Source: Stutzerimonas nosocomialis (lineage in GTDB: Bacteria > Pseudomonadota > Gammaproteobacteria > Pseudomonadales > Pseudomonadaceae). From it: DNA of 64,000 bases. The translations under genes and the position numbers were made by a program. The first letter of the stretch is position 1. The number at the start of each line of letters is the position of its first letter. The notes under the pieces are model-generated. The model ran no database searches, was not told the origin of the DNA, and worked only from the letters and a program-made list of their open reading frames with translations. The DNA is taken from positions 16,141-80,140 of the forward strand of contig NZ_QLAE01000022.1 of assembly GCF_005876855.1 (NCBI RefSeq). Reading direction: 5' to 3'. This document shows, one piece after another, positions 51,289 through 60,155 of this stretch.

Positions 51289-52176
51289 CTACCAATCGAG
51301 CTGTAGCCGGCTCTCGAATTGCCGGGCCTCGCCGGTCAGCGGGTCGCGAAACGCCAGCCCGCGCGCCAGCAGCTTCAGCGGTTGGCTGTAGTCGTCCTGA
51401 TCGCGGCGCCCGCGTTCGAGCAGCTCGGGATAGAAGGGGTCGTTGCAGATCCCCGCACCGAGCGTGGCCATCTGCAGGCGCAGCTGATGCTTGCGACCGG
51501 TCACCGGATGCAGCGCATAGCGCCAGAACCCGTCCCGCCGTTCGAGCACCTCGATGCGCGTCTCGCTGTTGGGCTCGCCATCGCCGCGCTTCATCAGGAA
51601 GAACGGTTCGCCCTCGACCATGTGCAGACGCTCCACCCGCGGGAAATCGAGATGCGGCAGCGCCGGGCAGATGGCCTCGTAGCGCTTGTCGATCATCCGT
51701 TCCCGAAACAGCGCCTGGTAGCGACCCCGGCTGTCGGGGTTGGTGGAGAACAGCACCAGCCCGGCGGTGAGCCGGTCGATGCGATGGATGGGCACCAGAT
51801 CGGCATTGCCCACCTGCCTGCACAGGCGCGCCAGCAAGGTCTCGCTGACGTACTCCCCCGCCGGCATCACCGGCAGGAAGTGCGGCTTGTCGGCGACCAG
51901 CAGGTGCTCGTCCAGATGCAGCACCTGCGCCGCGAAGGGGATTGGCTTCTCGTCCGGTACTTCACGGAAGTAGTGGACCTTCAGCCCGACCCGATAGGGA
52001 TGCGTGGCCCCCAGCGGCTGGCCATCGGCACCCAGCACGCGACCCCGGGCGAAGCGATCGACCCAGGTCGCGCGGTCGATCGCCGCGAAGCGTGCGCACA
52101 GGCAGTCGAGCACCGTCGTCCAGTCGCCCTGGGGCAGGTGCAGGGTGCTGGGGCGATCGGAAGGTCGTGAGGACAT
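51289..52176 (-). CDS. RluA-family pseudouridine synthase
   Basis: The protein has 295 residues. The catalytic aspartate lies in VPIHRIDRLTAGLVLFSTNP, the RluA motif II, followed by RYQALFRERMIDKRYEAICP and HPVTGRKHQLRLQMATLG. No S4 domain is visible at the N-terminus. The RNA target (rRNA or tRNA position) cannot be deduced. It lies on the minus strand, with the ThDP enzyme gene divergent after 181 bp. Confidence 0.9.
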   Translation of the reverse strand: MSSRPSDRPSTLHLPQGDWTTVLDCLCARFAAIDRATWVDRFARGRVLGADGQPLGATHPYRVGLKVHYFREVPDEKPIPFAAQVLHLDEHLLVADKPHFLPVMPAGEYVSETLLARLCRQVGNADLVPIHRIDRLTAGLVLFSTNPDSRGRYQALFRERMIDKRYEAICPALPHLDFPRVERLHMVEGEPFFLMKRGDGEPNSETRIEVLERRDGFWRYALHPVTGRKHQLRLQMATLGAGICNDPFYPELLERGRRDQDDYSQPLKLLARGLAFRDPLTGEARQFESRLQLDW

Positions 52177-52357
52177 GGGCGGGCCGAGGTGAAAGCGAAG
52201 CCCCCATGATACCCAAGCCGGCCCGACCCCGGCTTCGGCGCGCGCCGATCGGCGCCACCAAACTCTTGGGCCCCCGTCCGGTCAAGACCTATAGCCACAA
52301 GCGCCTTCACGCCCGGCCTGCGCATCGGGCGGCGCCACCACAGCTGCGAGGTTCTCC

Positions 52358-54157
52358 ATGTCCATGACGGTTGGTGATTTCATCGTCGAACGCCTCTATC
52401 AATGGGGCGTCCGACGCATCTACGGCTACCCCGGCGACGGCATCAACGGCGTGTTCGGCGCGCTGAACCGGGCCAACGGCAAGATCCGCTTCATCCAGGC
52501 GCGTCACGAGGAAATGGCCGCGTTCATGGCCTCGGCCGATGCCAAGTTCAGCGGCACGCTGGGCGTGTGCATCGCCACCTCCGGCCCGGGCGCCAGCCAC
52601 CTGCTGACCGGCCTGTACGACGCGCGCCTGGACCACATGCCGGTGCTCGCCATCACCGGGCAACAGGCGCGCACCGCCATCGGTGGGCATTACCAGCAGG
52701 AAGTCGACCTGGTCTCGATGTTCAAGGATGTCGCCGGCGCCTTCGTCCAGCAGGCCAGCGCCCCGGCGCAGGTGCGCCACCTGGTGGACCGCGCGATACG
52801 CACCGCGATCGGCGAGCGCCGCGTCACGGCCATCATCCTGTCCAACGACCTGCAGGAAGAACCCTACAGCGAGCCGCCGCGCGCCCACGGCACCGTGCAT
52901 TCGGGCATCGGCTACAGCCAGCCGAAGGTGGTGCCCTACGAAGCGGACCTGCAGCGCGCCGCCGAGGTGCTCAACAGCGGCAGCAAGGTGGCGATCCTGG
53001 TCGGCGCCGGTGCGCTGGGGGCGGCCGAAGAGGTCACCCAGGTCGCCGAGAAACTCGGCGCCGGGGTCGCCAAGGCGCTGCTCGGCAAAGCGGTGCTGCC
53101 CGATGCCCTGCCCTGGGTCACCGGTTCGATCGGCCTGCTGGGCACCGAGCCGAGCTACAAGCTGATGACCGAGTGCGACACCCTGCTGATGATCGGCTCG
53201 GGCTTCCCCTATTCCGAATTCCTGCCCGAGGAAGGCCAGGCCCGTGGCGTGCAGATCGACCTCAAGCCCGACATGCTCAGCCTGCGCTACCCGATGGAGG
53301 TGAACCTCGCCGGCGATGCCGCCGAAACGCTGCGTGCGCTGCTGCCGCTGCTCGAGCCCAAGACCGACCGCGGCTGGCGGGAGAAGGTCGAGGGCTGGCG
53401 CGCCGACTGGGACAGGACGCTGGAGGAACGCGCGCTGGAATCGGCCAACCCGATCAACCCGCAGCGCGTGGCCTACGAGCTGTCGCCGCGCCTGCCGGAC
53501 CGGGCCATCATCACCAGCGACTCGGGCTCCTGCGCCAACTGGTTCGCCCGCGACGTCCAGATCCGCGCCGGCATGATGTGCTCGCTGTCCGGCGGGCTTG
53601 CCTCGATGGGCGCCGCGGTGCCCTACGCGATCGCCGCCAAGTTCGCCCACCCGGACCGCCCGGTGGTAGCCCTGGTGGGCGATGGCGCCATGCAGATGAG
53701 CAACATGGCCGAGCTGATCACCGTCGCCAAGTACTGGCGCGAGTGGAGCAACACGACCTGGATCTGCGCGGTGTTCAACAACCAGGACCTGAACCAGGTG
53801 ACCTGGGAGCAGCGGGTGATGGAGGGCGACCCCAAGTTCGAGGCCTCGCAGAGCATTCCCGACGTGCCCTATCACCGCTTCGCCGAATCCATCGGCCTCA
53901 AGGGCATCCATGTGTGCCGCGAAGACGCCGTGGCCGCCGCCTGGGAAGAGGCCCTGGCGTCCGACCGGCCGGTGCTGATCGAATTCAAGACCGACCCCGA
54001 CGTGCCGCCGTTGCCGCCGCACTTCAAGCTCGAACAGGCCAAAAAGTTCGCCTCGGCCCTGTTGCAGGGCGACCCGGACCAGATGGGCATCATCAAGCAG
54101 ACGGCCAAGCAGGTGCTGAGCAAGGTGCTGCCCGGGTGCGGCAAGGAAAAGGACTGA
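52358..54157 (+). CDS. thiamine diphosphate-dependent enzyme, pyruvate oxidase-like
   Basis: A 599-residue member of the POX/acetolactate synthase family. The ThDP-activating glutamate lies in QARHEEMAAFMASAD (Glu51 or 52), the central domain in VAILVGAGALGAAEEVTQVA, and the ThDP/Mg motif starts at GDGAMQMSNMAELITVAKYW and ends with VFNNQDLNQVTWEQR. It most resembles PoxB-like enzymes, which turn pyruvate into acetate or acetyl-phosphate; the substrate and acceptor are not certain. It is a single plus-strand gene; the terminator just beyond it points the other way. Confidence 0.87.
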   Translation: MSMTVGDFIVERLYQWGVRRIYGYPGDGINGVFGALNRANGKIRFIQARHEEMAAFMASADAKFSGTLGVCIATSGPGASHLLTGLYDARLDHMPVLAITGQQARTAIGGHYQQEVDLVSMFKDVAGAFVQQASAPAQVRHLVDRAIRTAIGERRVTAIILSNDLQEEPYSEPPRAHGTVHSGIGYSQPKVVPYEADLQRAAEVLNSGSKVAILVGAGALGAAEEVTQVAEKLGAGVAKALLGKAVLPDALPWVTGSIGLLGTEPSYKLMTECDTLLMIGSGFPYSEFLPEEGQARGVQIDLKPDMLSLRYPMEVNLAGDAAETLRALLPLLEPKTDRGWREKVEGWRADWDRTLEERALESANPINPQRVAYELSPRLPDRAIITSDSGSCANWFARDVQIRAGMMCSLSGGLASMGAAVPYAIAAKFAHPDRPVVALVGDGAMQMSNMAELITVAKYWREWSNTTWICAVFNNQDLNQVTWEQRVMEGDPKFEASQSIPDVPYHRFAESIGLKGIHVCREDAVAAAWEEALASDRPVLIEFKTDPDVPPLPPHFKLEQAKKFASALLQGDPDQMGIIKQTAKQVLSKVLPGCGKEKD

Positions 54158-54187
54158 CGCCGCGCCGGATGCCTTTTCCGCAGGGAT

Positions 54188-54218
54188 AAAAAAAAAGGGC
54201 TGACGCCTGCGTCAGCCC
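54188..54218 (-). terminator. Rho-independent terminator of the PepSY gene
   Basis: A perfect 10-bp stem GGGCTGACGC / GCGTCAGCCC with a two-base loop is followed on the minus strand by nine T. It lies 20 bp after the minus-strand PepSY stop codon and also separates it from the convergent ThDP enzyme gene. Confidence 0.88.
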
Positions 54219-54238
54219 GTTCGGTCAGGCCCGCTCGA

Positions 54239-54502
54239 TCAGTCGGGCTTGTCCTTGGTCAGCTCACCGGAGCGCCCGTCGACCTTGAACTCGTGCTTGC
54301 GGCCGTCCTGCTTCTCGCCCTCGCCTTCCCAGCCGTCGCGGTCGGCTTCGATGCCGTAGACGGTCGTGTAGCCCGCCTGCTTCACCTTGGAAATGGCTTC
54401 CTCGATGCTGATCCAGTCCGTGCCAGGCTTGCTGGCGGCGAACGCGGTTCCGGAGCTGAGCAGAATGGCGGCAAAGGCCGCACTCAAAGTCTGTTTGTAC
54501 AT
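54239..54502 (-). CDS. PepSY domain protein, secreted
   Basis: An 87-residue protein: signal peptide MYKQTLSAAFAAILLSSGTA with cleavage at AFA, then one PepSY-like domain (SIEEAISKVKQAGYTTVYGI; KHEFKVDGRSGELTKDKPD). Such small periplasmic PepSY proteins often accompany metal- or cation-responsive two-component systems. The CusF-like gene lies 119 bp upstream on the same strand. A strong terminator follows. Confidence 0.85.
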   Translation of the reverse strand: MYKQTLSAAFAAILLSSGTAFAASKPGTDWISIEEAISKVKQAGYTTVYGIEADRDGWEGEGEKQDGRKHEFKVDGRSGELTKDKPD

Positions 54503-54621
54503 GGCGTAATCCTTCTTCCGAGTAAGAAAAAAGTCGAAGCTGCAAGTACAGCCGACACAGTGTTACGAGCCGGGCGGGCTCGCCGAGTTCCCTCTCTCGT
54601 GCCGCGCTGCAACAGGTTGAA

Positions 54622-54975
54622 TCAACGTTTCTCGATCGCGACCAGCGCGGCGCCCGAGCCATCGGCCTGAAAACTGAACGCCACCCGGTCACCGACCTTC
54701 AAGTCGTGCAACTGCTCGGGCCGGGCACGAAAGGCCGTGCGGTTCTCCGGCCACTTCAGCGAGGGCACCGGCCCATGGGCGATGGTGACCCGCTCCCTGG
54801 CGGCGTCGATGGCGGTGATCTCGCCCTCGGCGGTCACGGCGGTATCGGCCTCCAGCGCCTGGTCGGAAACGTTCTCGACCAGCGGCTGCTGATCGGTGGG
54901 CTTGAGCAGATCCTGGGCGTGGCTGGGCAGATTGAAGCAGAGCAGCACGAGGCTGGCGGCAACGAGCGGTTTCAT
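54622..54975 (-). CDS. CusF-like periplasmic protein lacking the methionine ligands
   Basis: A 117-residue protein with signal peptide MKPLVAASLVLLCFNLPSHA. Its C-terminal half is a CusF-type OB fold (GEITAIDAARERVTIAHGPV, then WPENRTAFRARPE, VGDRVAFSF). CusF binds Cu(I)/Ag(I) with one His, two Met and a Trp in a WPxMxM pattern. Here the His (IAHGP) and Trp are kept, but WPEMTM is WPENRT, so both Met are missing. It may bind another ligand or none. It is divergent from the PepSY/two-component operon, 170 bp away. Confidence 0.8.
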   Translation of the reverse strand: MKPLVAASLVLLCFNLPSHAQDLLKPTDQQPLVENVSDQALEADTAVTAEGEITAIDAARERVTIAHGPVPSLKWPENRTAFRARPEQLHDLKVGDRVAFSFQADGSGAALVAIEKR

Positions 54976-55078
54976 GGTTCACCCTCCGGTGAGGTAGCTC
55001 ATCTGTTTCGAACACCAAACCCCGCCGTCGTTACCGCCCCCGCCCCGCGCAAAGCGGAAATCCGAACCTGACCGTCCA

Positions 55079-55110
55079 TTCAGCTTCGCTTAAGCAGCGC
55101 TGCGTAGTCT
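55079..55110 (+). promoter_or_regulatory. BqsR-box-like direct repeat TTCAG-N6-TTAAG and -10
   Basis: The reported BqsR box is TTAAG-N6-TTAAG; here the left half has one mismatch (55079-55094). A -10-like TAGTCT (55105-55110) follows exactly ten bases after the box, the arrangement used by PhoP-type class II promoters. It lies before the first PepSY gene of the operon. Confidence 0.5.
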
Positions 55111-55145
55111 TGGAATCGTCAAACGGATCAACGGAGAACGACACC

Positions 55146-55454
55146 ATGAAAACCCTGACTACCCTGCTCACCGCCGCCAGCCTCGCCCTGACCGCCAACC
55201 TGGCCCTGGCCCGCGACCTCGGCCCCGACGAGGCGATGCGCCTGCGCGATGCCGGCACCATTCAGTCCTTCGAGAAACTCAACGAGGCGGCGCTGGCCCA
55301 GCACCCGGGCGGCAAGATCGAGGAGACCGAGCTGGAAGAGGAATACGGCCGCTACATCTACCAGGTCGAGGTACGCGACACCAACGGCGTGCAGTGGGAC
55401 ATGGACATCGACGCCACCAGCGGCGAAGTGCTGAAAAACCAGCAGGACGACTGA
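55146..55454 (+). CDS. PepSY domain protein, first gene of a bqs-like operon
   Basis: A 102-residue exported protein: signal peptide MKTLTTLLTAASLALTANLA (cleavage LALA), then a PepSY domain (LGPDEAMRLRDAGTIQSFEK; LDATSGEVL-like DIDATSGEVLKNQQDD). It is followed by a paralogue, a response regulator and a sensor kinase. The order recalls bqsPQRS of P. aeruginosa, whose kinase senses Fe(II). The acidic face (ETELEEEYG) could bind cations. The name bqsP is plausible but not proven. Confidence 0.85.
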   Translation: MKTLTTLLTAASLALTANLALARDLGPDEAMRLRDAGTIQSFEKLNEAALAQHPGGKIEETELEEEYGRYIYQVEVRDTNGVQWDMDIDATSGEVLKNQQDD

Positions 55455-55538
55455 CCGGCCTGCGTTAGGCTATGGGCACCGAGCGCCACCCAGGCGCCGC
55501 GGTGCCCTGAACCGAATCGACACGACGATGGTCACTTG

Positions 55539-55841
55539 ATGCGCAAATTCCTTCCTGCCCTTCTGTGCCTGACCCTGGTGGCGGCGCCGACCGGTGCCCG
55601 CGATCTGGACCAGGACGAGGCCCTGCGCCTGCGCCGCGAGGGGCGCATCCTGCCGCTCGAGCAGCTGCTGCAGCTCACCCTGGAGCGCTATCCGGGCGCC
55701 CACCTGCTGGAGGCCGAGCTGGAGGAAGAGGACGGAGTCTTCGTCTATGAAATCGAATTGCTGACGCCCGAGGGCGTGGCCCGGGAGATCGAGCTCGATG
55801 CCAGCACCGGCCAACTGCTCAAGGACGAGGTGGATGACTGA
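55539..55841 (+). CDS. PepSY domain protein, second copy
   Basis: A 100-residue paralogue of the previous protein: signal peptide [20 protein letters not shown], then [20 protein letters not shown] and an acidic stretch EAELEEEDG, ending [18 protein letters not shown]. The two PepSY proteins align along most of their length, pointing to tandem duplication. Its stop codon shares one base with the ATG of the response regulator gene (TGATG), so the genes are coupled. It corresponds to bqsQ by position. Confidence 0.85.
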   Translation: MRKFLPALLCLTLVAAPTGARDLDQDEALRLRREGRILPLEQLLQLTLERYPGAHLLEAELEEEDGVFVYEIELLTPEGVAREIELDASTGQLLKDEVDD

Positions 55842-56509
55842 TGCGCCTGCTGCTGGTCGAAGATCACGTACCCCTGGCCGATGAACTGGTGGCCACCCTC
55901 AACCGCCACGGTTACGCCACCGACTGGCTGGCCGACGGGCGCGACGCCGATTACCAGGGCGCCAGCGAGCCGTACGACCTGATCGTTCTCGACCTCGGCC
56001 TGCCCGGCAAGCCGGGGCTGGAGGTACTGGCGAGCTGGCGCGAGCGCGGCCTCGGCACCCCGGTGCTGATCCTCACCGCGCGCGACTCCTGGGCCGAGCG
56101 CATCGAGGGCCTGAAGGCCGGCGCCGACGACTACCTGACCAAGCCCTTCCATCCGGACGAGCTGCTGCTGCGCATCCAGGCGCTGCTGCGGCGGACCAAG
56201 GGAGCGGCCGTCCAGCCGTTGCTCGAAGCCGGCGGGCTGGCGCTGGACGAGGCGCGCCAGACCTGCCGCAAGGACGGCCAGGAGGTCGAACTCACCACCG
56301 GCGAATTTCGCCTGCTGCGCTACCTGATGCTGCACCCGGGGCAGCTGCTGTCCAAATCCCAGCTGGCCGAGCACCTGTACGACGGCGAAACCGAACGTGA
56401 CTCCAACGTCATCGAAGTGCACATCAACCGGCTGCGCGGCAAGCTCGGCCGCGACCTGATAGAGACCCGTCGGGGCCAGGGTTACCGCCTGGCCAGCAAC
56501 GCCTCGTGA
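55841..56509 (+). CDS. OmpR/PhoP-family response regulator (bqsR-like)
   Basis: A 222-residue regulator: receiver domain (1-118) with the acidic pair in LLVEDH, phospho-acceptor Asp51 in [10 protein letters not shown] and Lys in [14 protein letters not shown], then an OmpR winged helix ([20 protein letters not shown] and [17 protein letters not shown]). The stop overlaps the GTG start of the kinase gene (GTGA). The TTAAG-type repeat before the operon suggests autoregulation. Confidence 0.93.
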   Translation: MRLLLVEDHVPLADELVATLNRHGYATDWLADGRDADYQGASEPYDLIVLDLGLPGKPGLEVLASWRERGLGTPVLILTARDSWAERIEGLKAGADDYLTKPFHPDELLLRIQALLRRTKGAAVQPLLEAGGLALDEARQTCRKDGQEVELTTGEFRLLRYLMLHPGQLLSKSQLAEHLYDGETERDSNVIEVHINRLRGKLGRDLIETRRGQGYRLASNAS

Positions 56510-57837
56510 AATCCATCCAGCGCAGCCTCAGCCTGGGGCTGGTCGCGACGCTGGTGGTGGTCGGCGTGGTGCTGCTGCAGACCAGCCTCTGGCTGTTCGA
56601 GGCCGGATTGCGGCGCAACCTGCAAGCGAACCTGCAGGCCGAGGCCGAAGGCCTGCTGATGGCCATCGTCCGCGGGCCGGACGGTCAGCAACTGGACATG
56701 CAGCGCGTCGGCCCACGCTACCAGCGCGCGTTTTCCGGCCACTACTTCCTCATCTCGCTGCCCGACCGCACCTGGCGCTCGCGCTCGCTGTGGGACGCCT
56801 CGCCCCAATGGCCCGAAGCGCCAGGACTCGGCGAGGCGCTGATCGACGGCCCGCGCGAGCAGCGCCTGCTAGTCTACCGCGCCGACTACCAGCGCGGCGG
56901 CCAGACCATCGAAATCAGCGTGGCGCAGGACTACACCGCCATCGCCCAGAGCTTCGATCGCGTGCGCCTGAGCGGCCTGGGGCTGGTCGGCGCGGCCCTG
57001 GCGGTGCTGCTGTTGCTGCAGCGGTATGCGGTGACCATCGCCCTGCGCCCACTGGAACGGGCGCGCCAGCAGATCGTCCAGCTTCAACGCGGCACCCGCC
57101 AGCAGCTCGACAGCCAGGCGCCGGTCGAGCTGCAACCCCTGGTGGAGCAGATCAACCACCTGCTCGCCCATACCGACGACAGCCTCAAGCGCTCGCGCCA
57201 TGCGCTGGGCAACCTGGGCCACGCCCTGAAGACGCCGCTCGCGGTGCTGCGCAGCCTGAGCCTGCGCGAGGAGCTGGCGCAGCACCCCGAATTGCAGGCC
57301 AGCCTGCGGGAGCAATTGACGCTGATCGAACAGCGCGTGGCGCGTGAACTGGCGCGGGCGCGCCTGGCCGGCGAAGCCATCCCGGGGGCCGGCTTCGCCT
57401 GCGACGCGGAGCTGCCCCCGCTGCTCGATACCCTGGCGATGATCCACCGCCAGGGCCTCGACCTGCGCTGGCAGGCCCCGCCGGGCTGCCGGTTGCCGTG
57501 GGATCGCGAAGACATGCTGGAACTGCTCGGCAACCTGCTGGACAACGCCTGCAAGTGGGCCCACGCCCAGGTCCGCCTGGACATCAGCGAGACCAGCGGC
57601 GGCTACTGCCTGCTGGTGGACGACGACGGCCCCGGTATCGACGCCTCCCACCGCGACGAAGTGCTCGGTCGCGGCACCCGGCTCGACGAACAGCAGGCCG
57701 GCCACGGACTCGGCCTGGGTATCGTGCGCGACATCGTCGCCGCCTGGCATGGCACGCTGCACCTGGAAGACAGCCCCCTCGGCGGCCTGCGCGTGCGCCT
57801 CGAACTGCCACCACCCGCCTTGCGCGGCCTTGGTTGA
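56506..57837 (+). CDS. PhoQ/BqsS-like sensor histidine kinase
   Basis: A 443-residue kinase starting at GTG 56506. Membrane helices are at about 8-30 and 156-178, enclosing a periplasmic sensor of about 125 residues rich in charged groups; HAMP follows. The phospho-histidine is His239 in [16 protein letters not shown], the PhoQ-type H-box. N-box [10 protein letters not shown] and G-boxes DDDGPGI and GHGLGLGIV are intact. The RExxE motif reported for Fe(II) sensing in BqsS is not complete: Arg117-Glu118 occurs in PREQRLL without the second Glu. The signal is probably a metal or divalent cation. Confidence 0.9.
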   Translation: MKSIQRSLSLGLVATLVVVGVVLLQTSLWLFEAGLRRNLQANLQAEAEGLLMAIVRGPDGQQLDMQRVGPRYQRAFSGHYFLISLPDRTWRSRSLWDASPQWPEAPGLGEALIDGPREQRLLVYRADYQRGGQTIEISVAQDYTAIAQSFDRVRLSGLGLVGAALAVLLLLQRYAVTIALRPLERARQQIVQLQRGTRQQLDSQAPVELQPLVEQINHLLAHTDDSLKRSRHALGNLGHALKTPLAVLRSLSLREELAQHPELQASLREQLTLIEQRVARELARARLAGEAIPGAGFACDAELPPLLDTLAMIHRQGLDLRWQAPPGCRLPWDREDMLELLGNLLDNACKWAHAQVRLDISETSGGYCLLVDDDGPGIDASHRDEVLGRGTRLDEQQAGHGLGLGIVRDIVAAWHGTLHLEDSPLGGLRVRLELPPPALRGLG

Positions 57838-57883
57838 ATCAACCCCGAGCAGCGCGGCGCCTAGCCTGGGTACGGCATAGCGT

Positions 57884-58099
57884 CTACAACGCCGCTTCCT
57901 GAACCGGATCGCTGGTTTGTGGCGAACCCTCGTCCAGGCTTTCCAGCGCCTCGATCAACTGATCGGCATCGGGCGCCTGGTCGTCGAGTTCGCTGTCGGC
58001 ATCGTCCATGTCGTTGAGCGGCGACTCGTCGGCGCGCCACACCGGATTCAGCCCCGGATACCACCGGGCCGGCTGCTGGGATTCGATCATGCTGTTCAT
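57884..58099 (-). CDS. small acidic hypothetical protein
   Basis: A 71-residue, strongly acidic protein (MNSMIESQQPARWYPGLNPV followed by Asp/Glu-rich sequence). I do not recognise the family. The ATG at 58099 has GAGGAGTGCAAAGG upstream; a longer frame begins at 58129. No signal peptide or membrane helix is visible. It converges on the kinase gene and is divergent from the aldo/keto reductase gene. Confidence 0.55.
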   Translation of the reverse strand: MNSMIESQQPARWYPGLNPVWRADESPLNDMDDADSELDDQAPDADQLIEALESLDEGSPQTSDPVQEAAL

Positions 58100-58271
58100 G
58101 CCTTTGCACTCCTCGGCTTCGCTGGACATTCGAAAGCCGGACGAAGGCGCCGTTCAGGCACGCCGACGGGATGACATCGGAGGTTGCATTTGTCCCGGGC
58201 GAACCCGGACCCTGTGACGGTCCAATCCGAACCCCTTGCGTCCAGCCACCGCCGCCAGCACAGGAGCCGCC

Positions 58272-59192
58272 ATGAATGTCTCGCTCACCCGCGCCGAATT
58301 CCTCCGCCTCTGCGCAGCCGTCGGGCTCTGCGCCATGAGCCCCCTTTCCCTCGCCCAGGGCCCCGACGCCAGCCAGCCGATGCGCCGACGCCCGATCCCG
58401 GCCACGGGCGAGCAACTGCCGGTGATCGGCTGCGGCACCTACCGCGGCTTCGATATCCGATCCCAGAGCGGCAAGGACTGGGAAGACTGCGCCCAGGTGC
58501 TGCGCGAACTCTTCGCCGCCGGCGGGTCGGTCATCGACAGCTCGCCCATGTACGGCGAGGCCGAGGCCACCACCGGGGCCCTGCTGGAAAAGCTCGACGC
58601 CCGTGAGCAGGCCTTCATCGCCACCAAGGTCTGGACCCGTGATGACGCCGCGATCCAGATGCAACGCTCGCTGGAGCTGCTTCGCACCGACCGGGTCGAC
58701 CTGATGCAGATCCACAACCTGGTCGAATGGCGCACCCACCTGCCCACCCTGCGCCAGTGGAAGGAAGAAGGCCGCATCCGCTACATCGGGATCACCCACT
58801 ACACCGCCAGCGCCTACGACGAGGTCGAGGCGATTCTCCAGGCCGAGCCGCTGGACTTCCTGCAGATCAACTATTCGGTTGATGAGCGCACCGCCGAGCA
58901 GCGCCTGCTGCCGCTGGCCGAAGAACGTGGCGTCGCCGTGCTGATCAACCGCCCCTTCGGCGGCGGCGGCCTGCTCAGGCGGCTGCTGCGCGAGCCGCTG
59001 CCCGAATGGGCGAGCGACTACGACTGCCAGAGCTGGCCGCAACTGCTGCTCAAGTACGCCCTCAGCCACCCGGCCGTGACCTGCGTGATCCCCGGCACCG
59101 GCAACCCGCGCCACATGCTGGACAACCTGGCCGCCGGCCGCGGACGCGAGGCGGATGCGGCGTTCCGCGAACGGCTGCGCGCGCAGCTGTGA
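58272..59192 (+). CDS. exported aldo/keto reductase
   Basis: A 306-residue aldo/keto reductase with an N-terminal export signal. The catalytic tetrad is Asp89, Tyr94 (IDSSPMYGEAE), Lys119 (IATKVW) and His148 (MQIHNLVEW). The signal reads LTRAEFLRLC and then a hydrophobic run; relatives have a twin-arginine RRxFLRL motif, but the second Arg is Ala here. The ATG at 58272 has AGGAG eight bases upstream. The substrate is unknown; it is followed by an acetyltransferase gene after 35 bp. Confidence 0.87.
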   Translation: MNVSLTRAEFLRLCAAVGLCAMSPLSLAQGPDASQPMRRRPIPATGEQLPVIGCGTYRGFDIRSQSGKDWEDCAQVLRELFAAGGSVIDSSPMYGEAEATTGALLEKLDAREQAFIATKVWTRDDAAIQMQRSLELLRTDRVDLMQIHNLVEWRTHLPTLRQWKEEGRIRYIGITHYTASAYDEVEAILQAEPLDFLQINYSVDERTAEQRLLPLAEERGVAVLINRPFGGGGLLRRLLREPLPEWASDYDCQSWPQLLLKYALSHPAVTCVIPGTGNPRHMLDNLAAGRGREADAAFRERLRAQL

Positions 59193-59227
59193 CACACTGG
59201 CCACCCCATTCCGCACAAGGTCGCGCC

Positions 59228-59722
59228 ATGGAGCCGCTGATCACCTACTACCTGGAAATGACGAGTTCGACCGAGCTGAAGGCCAAGGCCCTGCCAGCGG
59301 AGCTGTCCGTCGTCGAATGCGAACGCAAGCAGTACCCCTTCAACCGCTTCCTCTACCAGCTCATCGGCGGCCCCTGGGGCTGGACCGACAAGCTGTCACT
59401 GACGGATGCGCAGTGGCAGCGCCAGATCGAAACCCCCGACCACCGCACCTGGGTCGCCTATCACCGTGGGGCGATCGCCGGCTACTACGAGCTGCAGCGT
59501 CAGGGCAACGAGGTGGAGATTCTCTATTTCGGTCTGGTGGAGCAGTGCTTCGGGCGGGGGTTCGGCGGGCCGCTGCTCAGCCATGCCATCGAGCAGGCCT
59601 GGGGCTGGGACGGCTGCGAGCGGGTCTGGGTACATACCTGTTCACTGGATCACCCCAGCGCACTGCTCAACTACCAGGCGCGAGGCTTGCGGCTCTATCA
59701 CGAGCAGGTCGAGGGCGCCTGA
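59228..59722 (+). CDS. GNAT family N-acetyltransferase
   Basis: A 164-residue acetyltransferase. The acetyl-CoA pyrophosphate loop is EQCFGRGFGGPLLSHAIE, with VWVHTCSLDHPSALLNYQAR as the C-terminal motif B. The substrate is unknown. It lies 35 bp after the aldo/keto reductase gene and may be in one operon with it. Confidence 0.87.
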   Translation: MEPLITYYLEMTSSTELKAKALPAELSVVECERKQYPFNRFLYQLIGGPWGWTDKLSLTDAQWQRQIETPDHRTWVAYHRGAIAGYYELQRQGNEVEILYFGLVEQCFGRGFGGPLLSHAIEQAWGWDGCERVWVHTCSLDHPSALLNYQARGLRLYHEQVEGA

Positions 59723-59765
59723 TCGGGCCGGCGGGAGGCACCAACCGTCGCGCAGGGCCGCGTCA

Positions 59766-59981
59766 TCATCGCGGGCGGGACAGTTCGTTGCGGATGTCTT
59801 CGAGCAGGGTTTCGACCAGCAGCTCGTTCTGCACCTGAGCGTTGGTCATCATCCGTGTGGTCTCTGTGCCATTGATCGGATATCCGACGCGAACAATCAA
59901 CTTGCCATCGTCCTGGGGCTCGACGCGGGTGTTGTATTGCGCGGTGAAATTATCGGCAAGGTGACGGGACAGGGTTTTCAT
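59766..59981 (-). CDS. conserved small hypothetical protein
   Basis: A 71-residue protein from the ATG at 59981 (MKTLSRHLADNFTAQYNTRV); a longer frame to 60017 has no support. It contains a beta-rich middle (DDGKLIVRVGYPINGTET) and a helical end (ELLVETLLEDIRNELSR). No membrane segment or known family is recognised. It converges on the acetyltransferase gene. Confidence 0.6.
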   Translation of the reverse strand: MKTLSRHLADNFTAQYNTRVEPQDDGKLIVRVGYPINGTETTRMMTNAQVQNELLVETLLEDIRNELSRPR

Positions 59982-60155
59982 GGAGCATCTCGAGCGGCAG
60001 ACCTGACAAAAAGACCGCACCCGGATGATTTAGATTCCACGGCACCCACCAGCAAACGGACATACACCACATAAATGTTACGGAAATCCGACAGACGGCA
60101 CCGGTTTGTCAGATTTCATTGACCTGGCTCTATCCGACGCGCTCGACGGCGCCGT

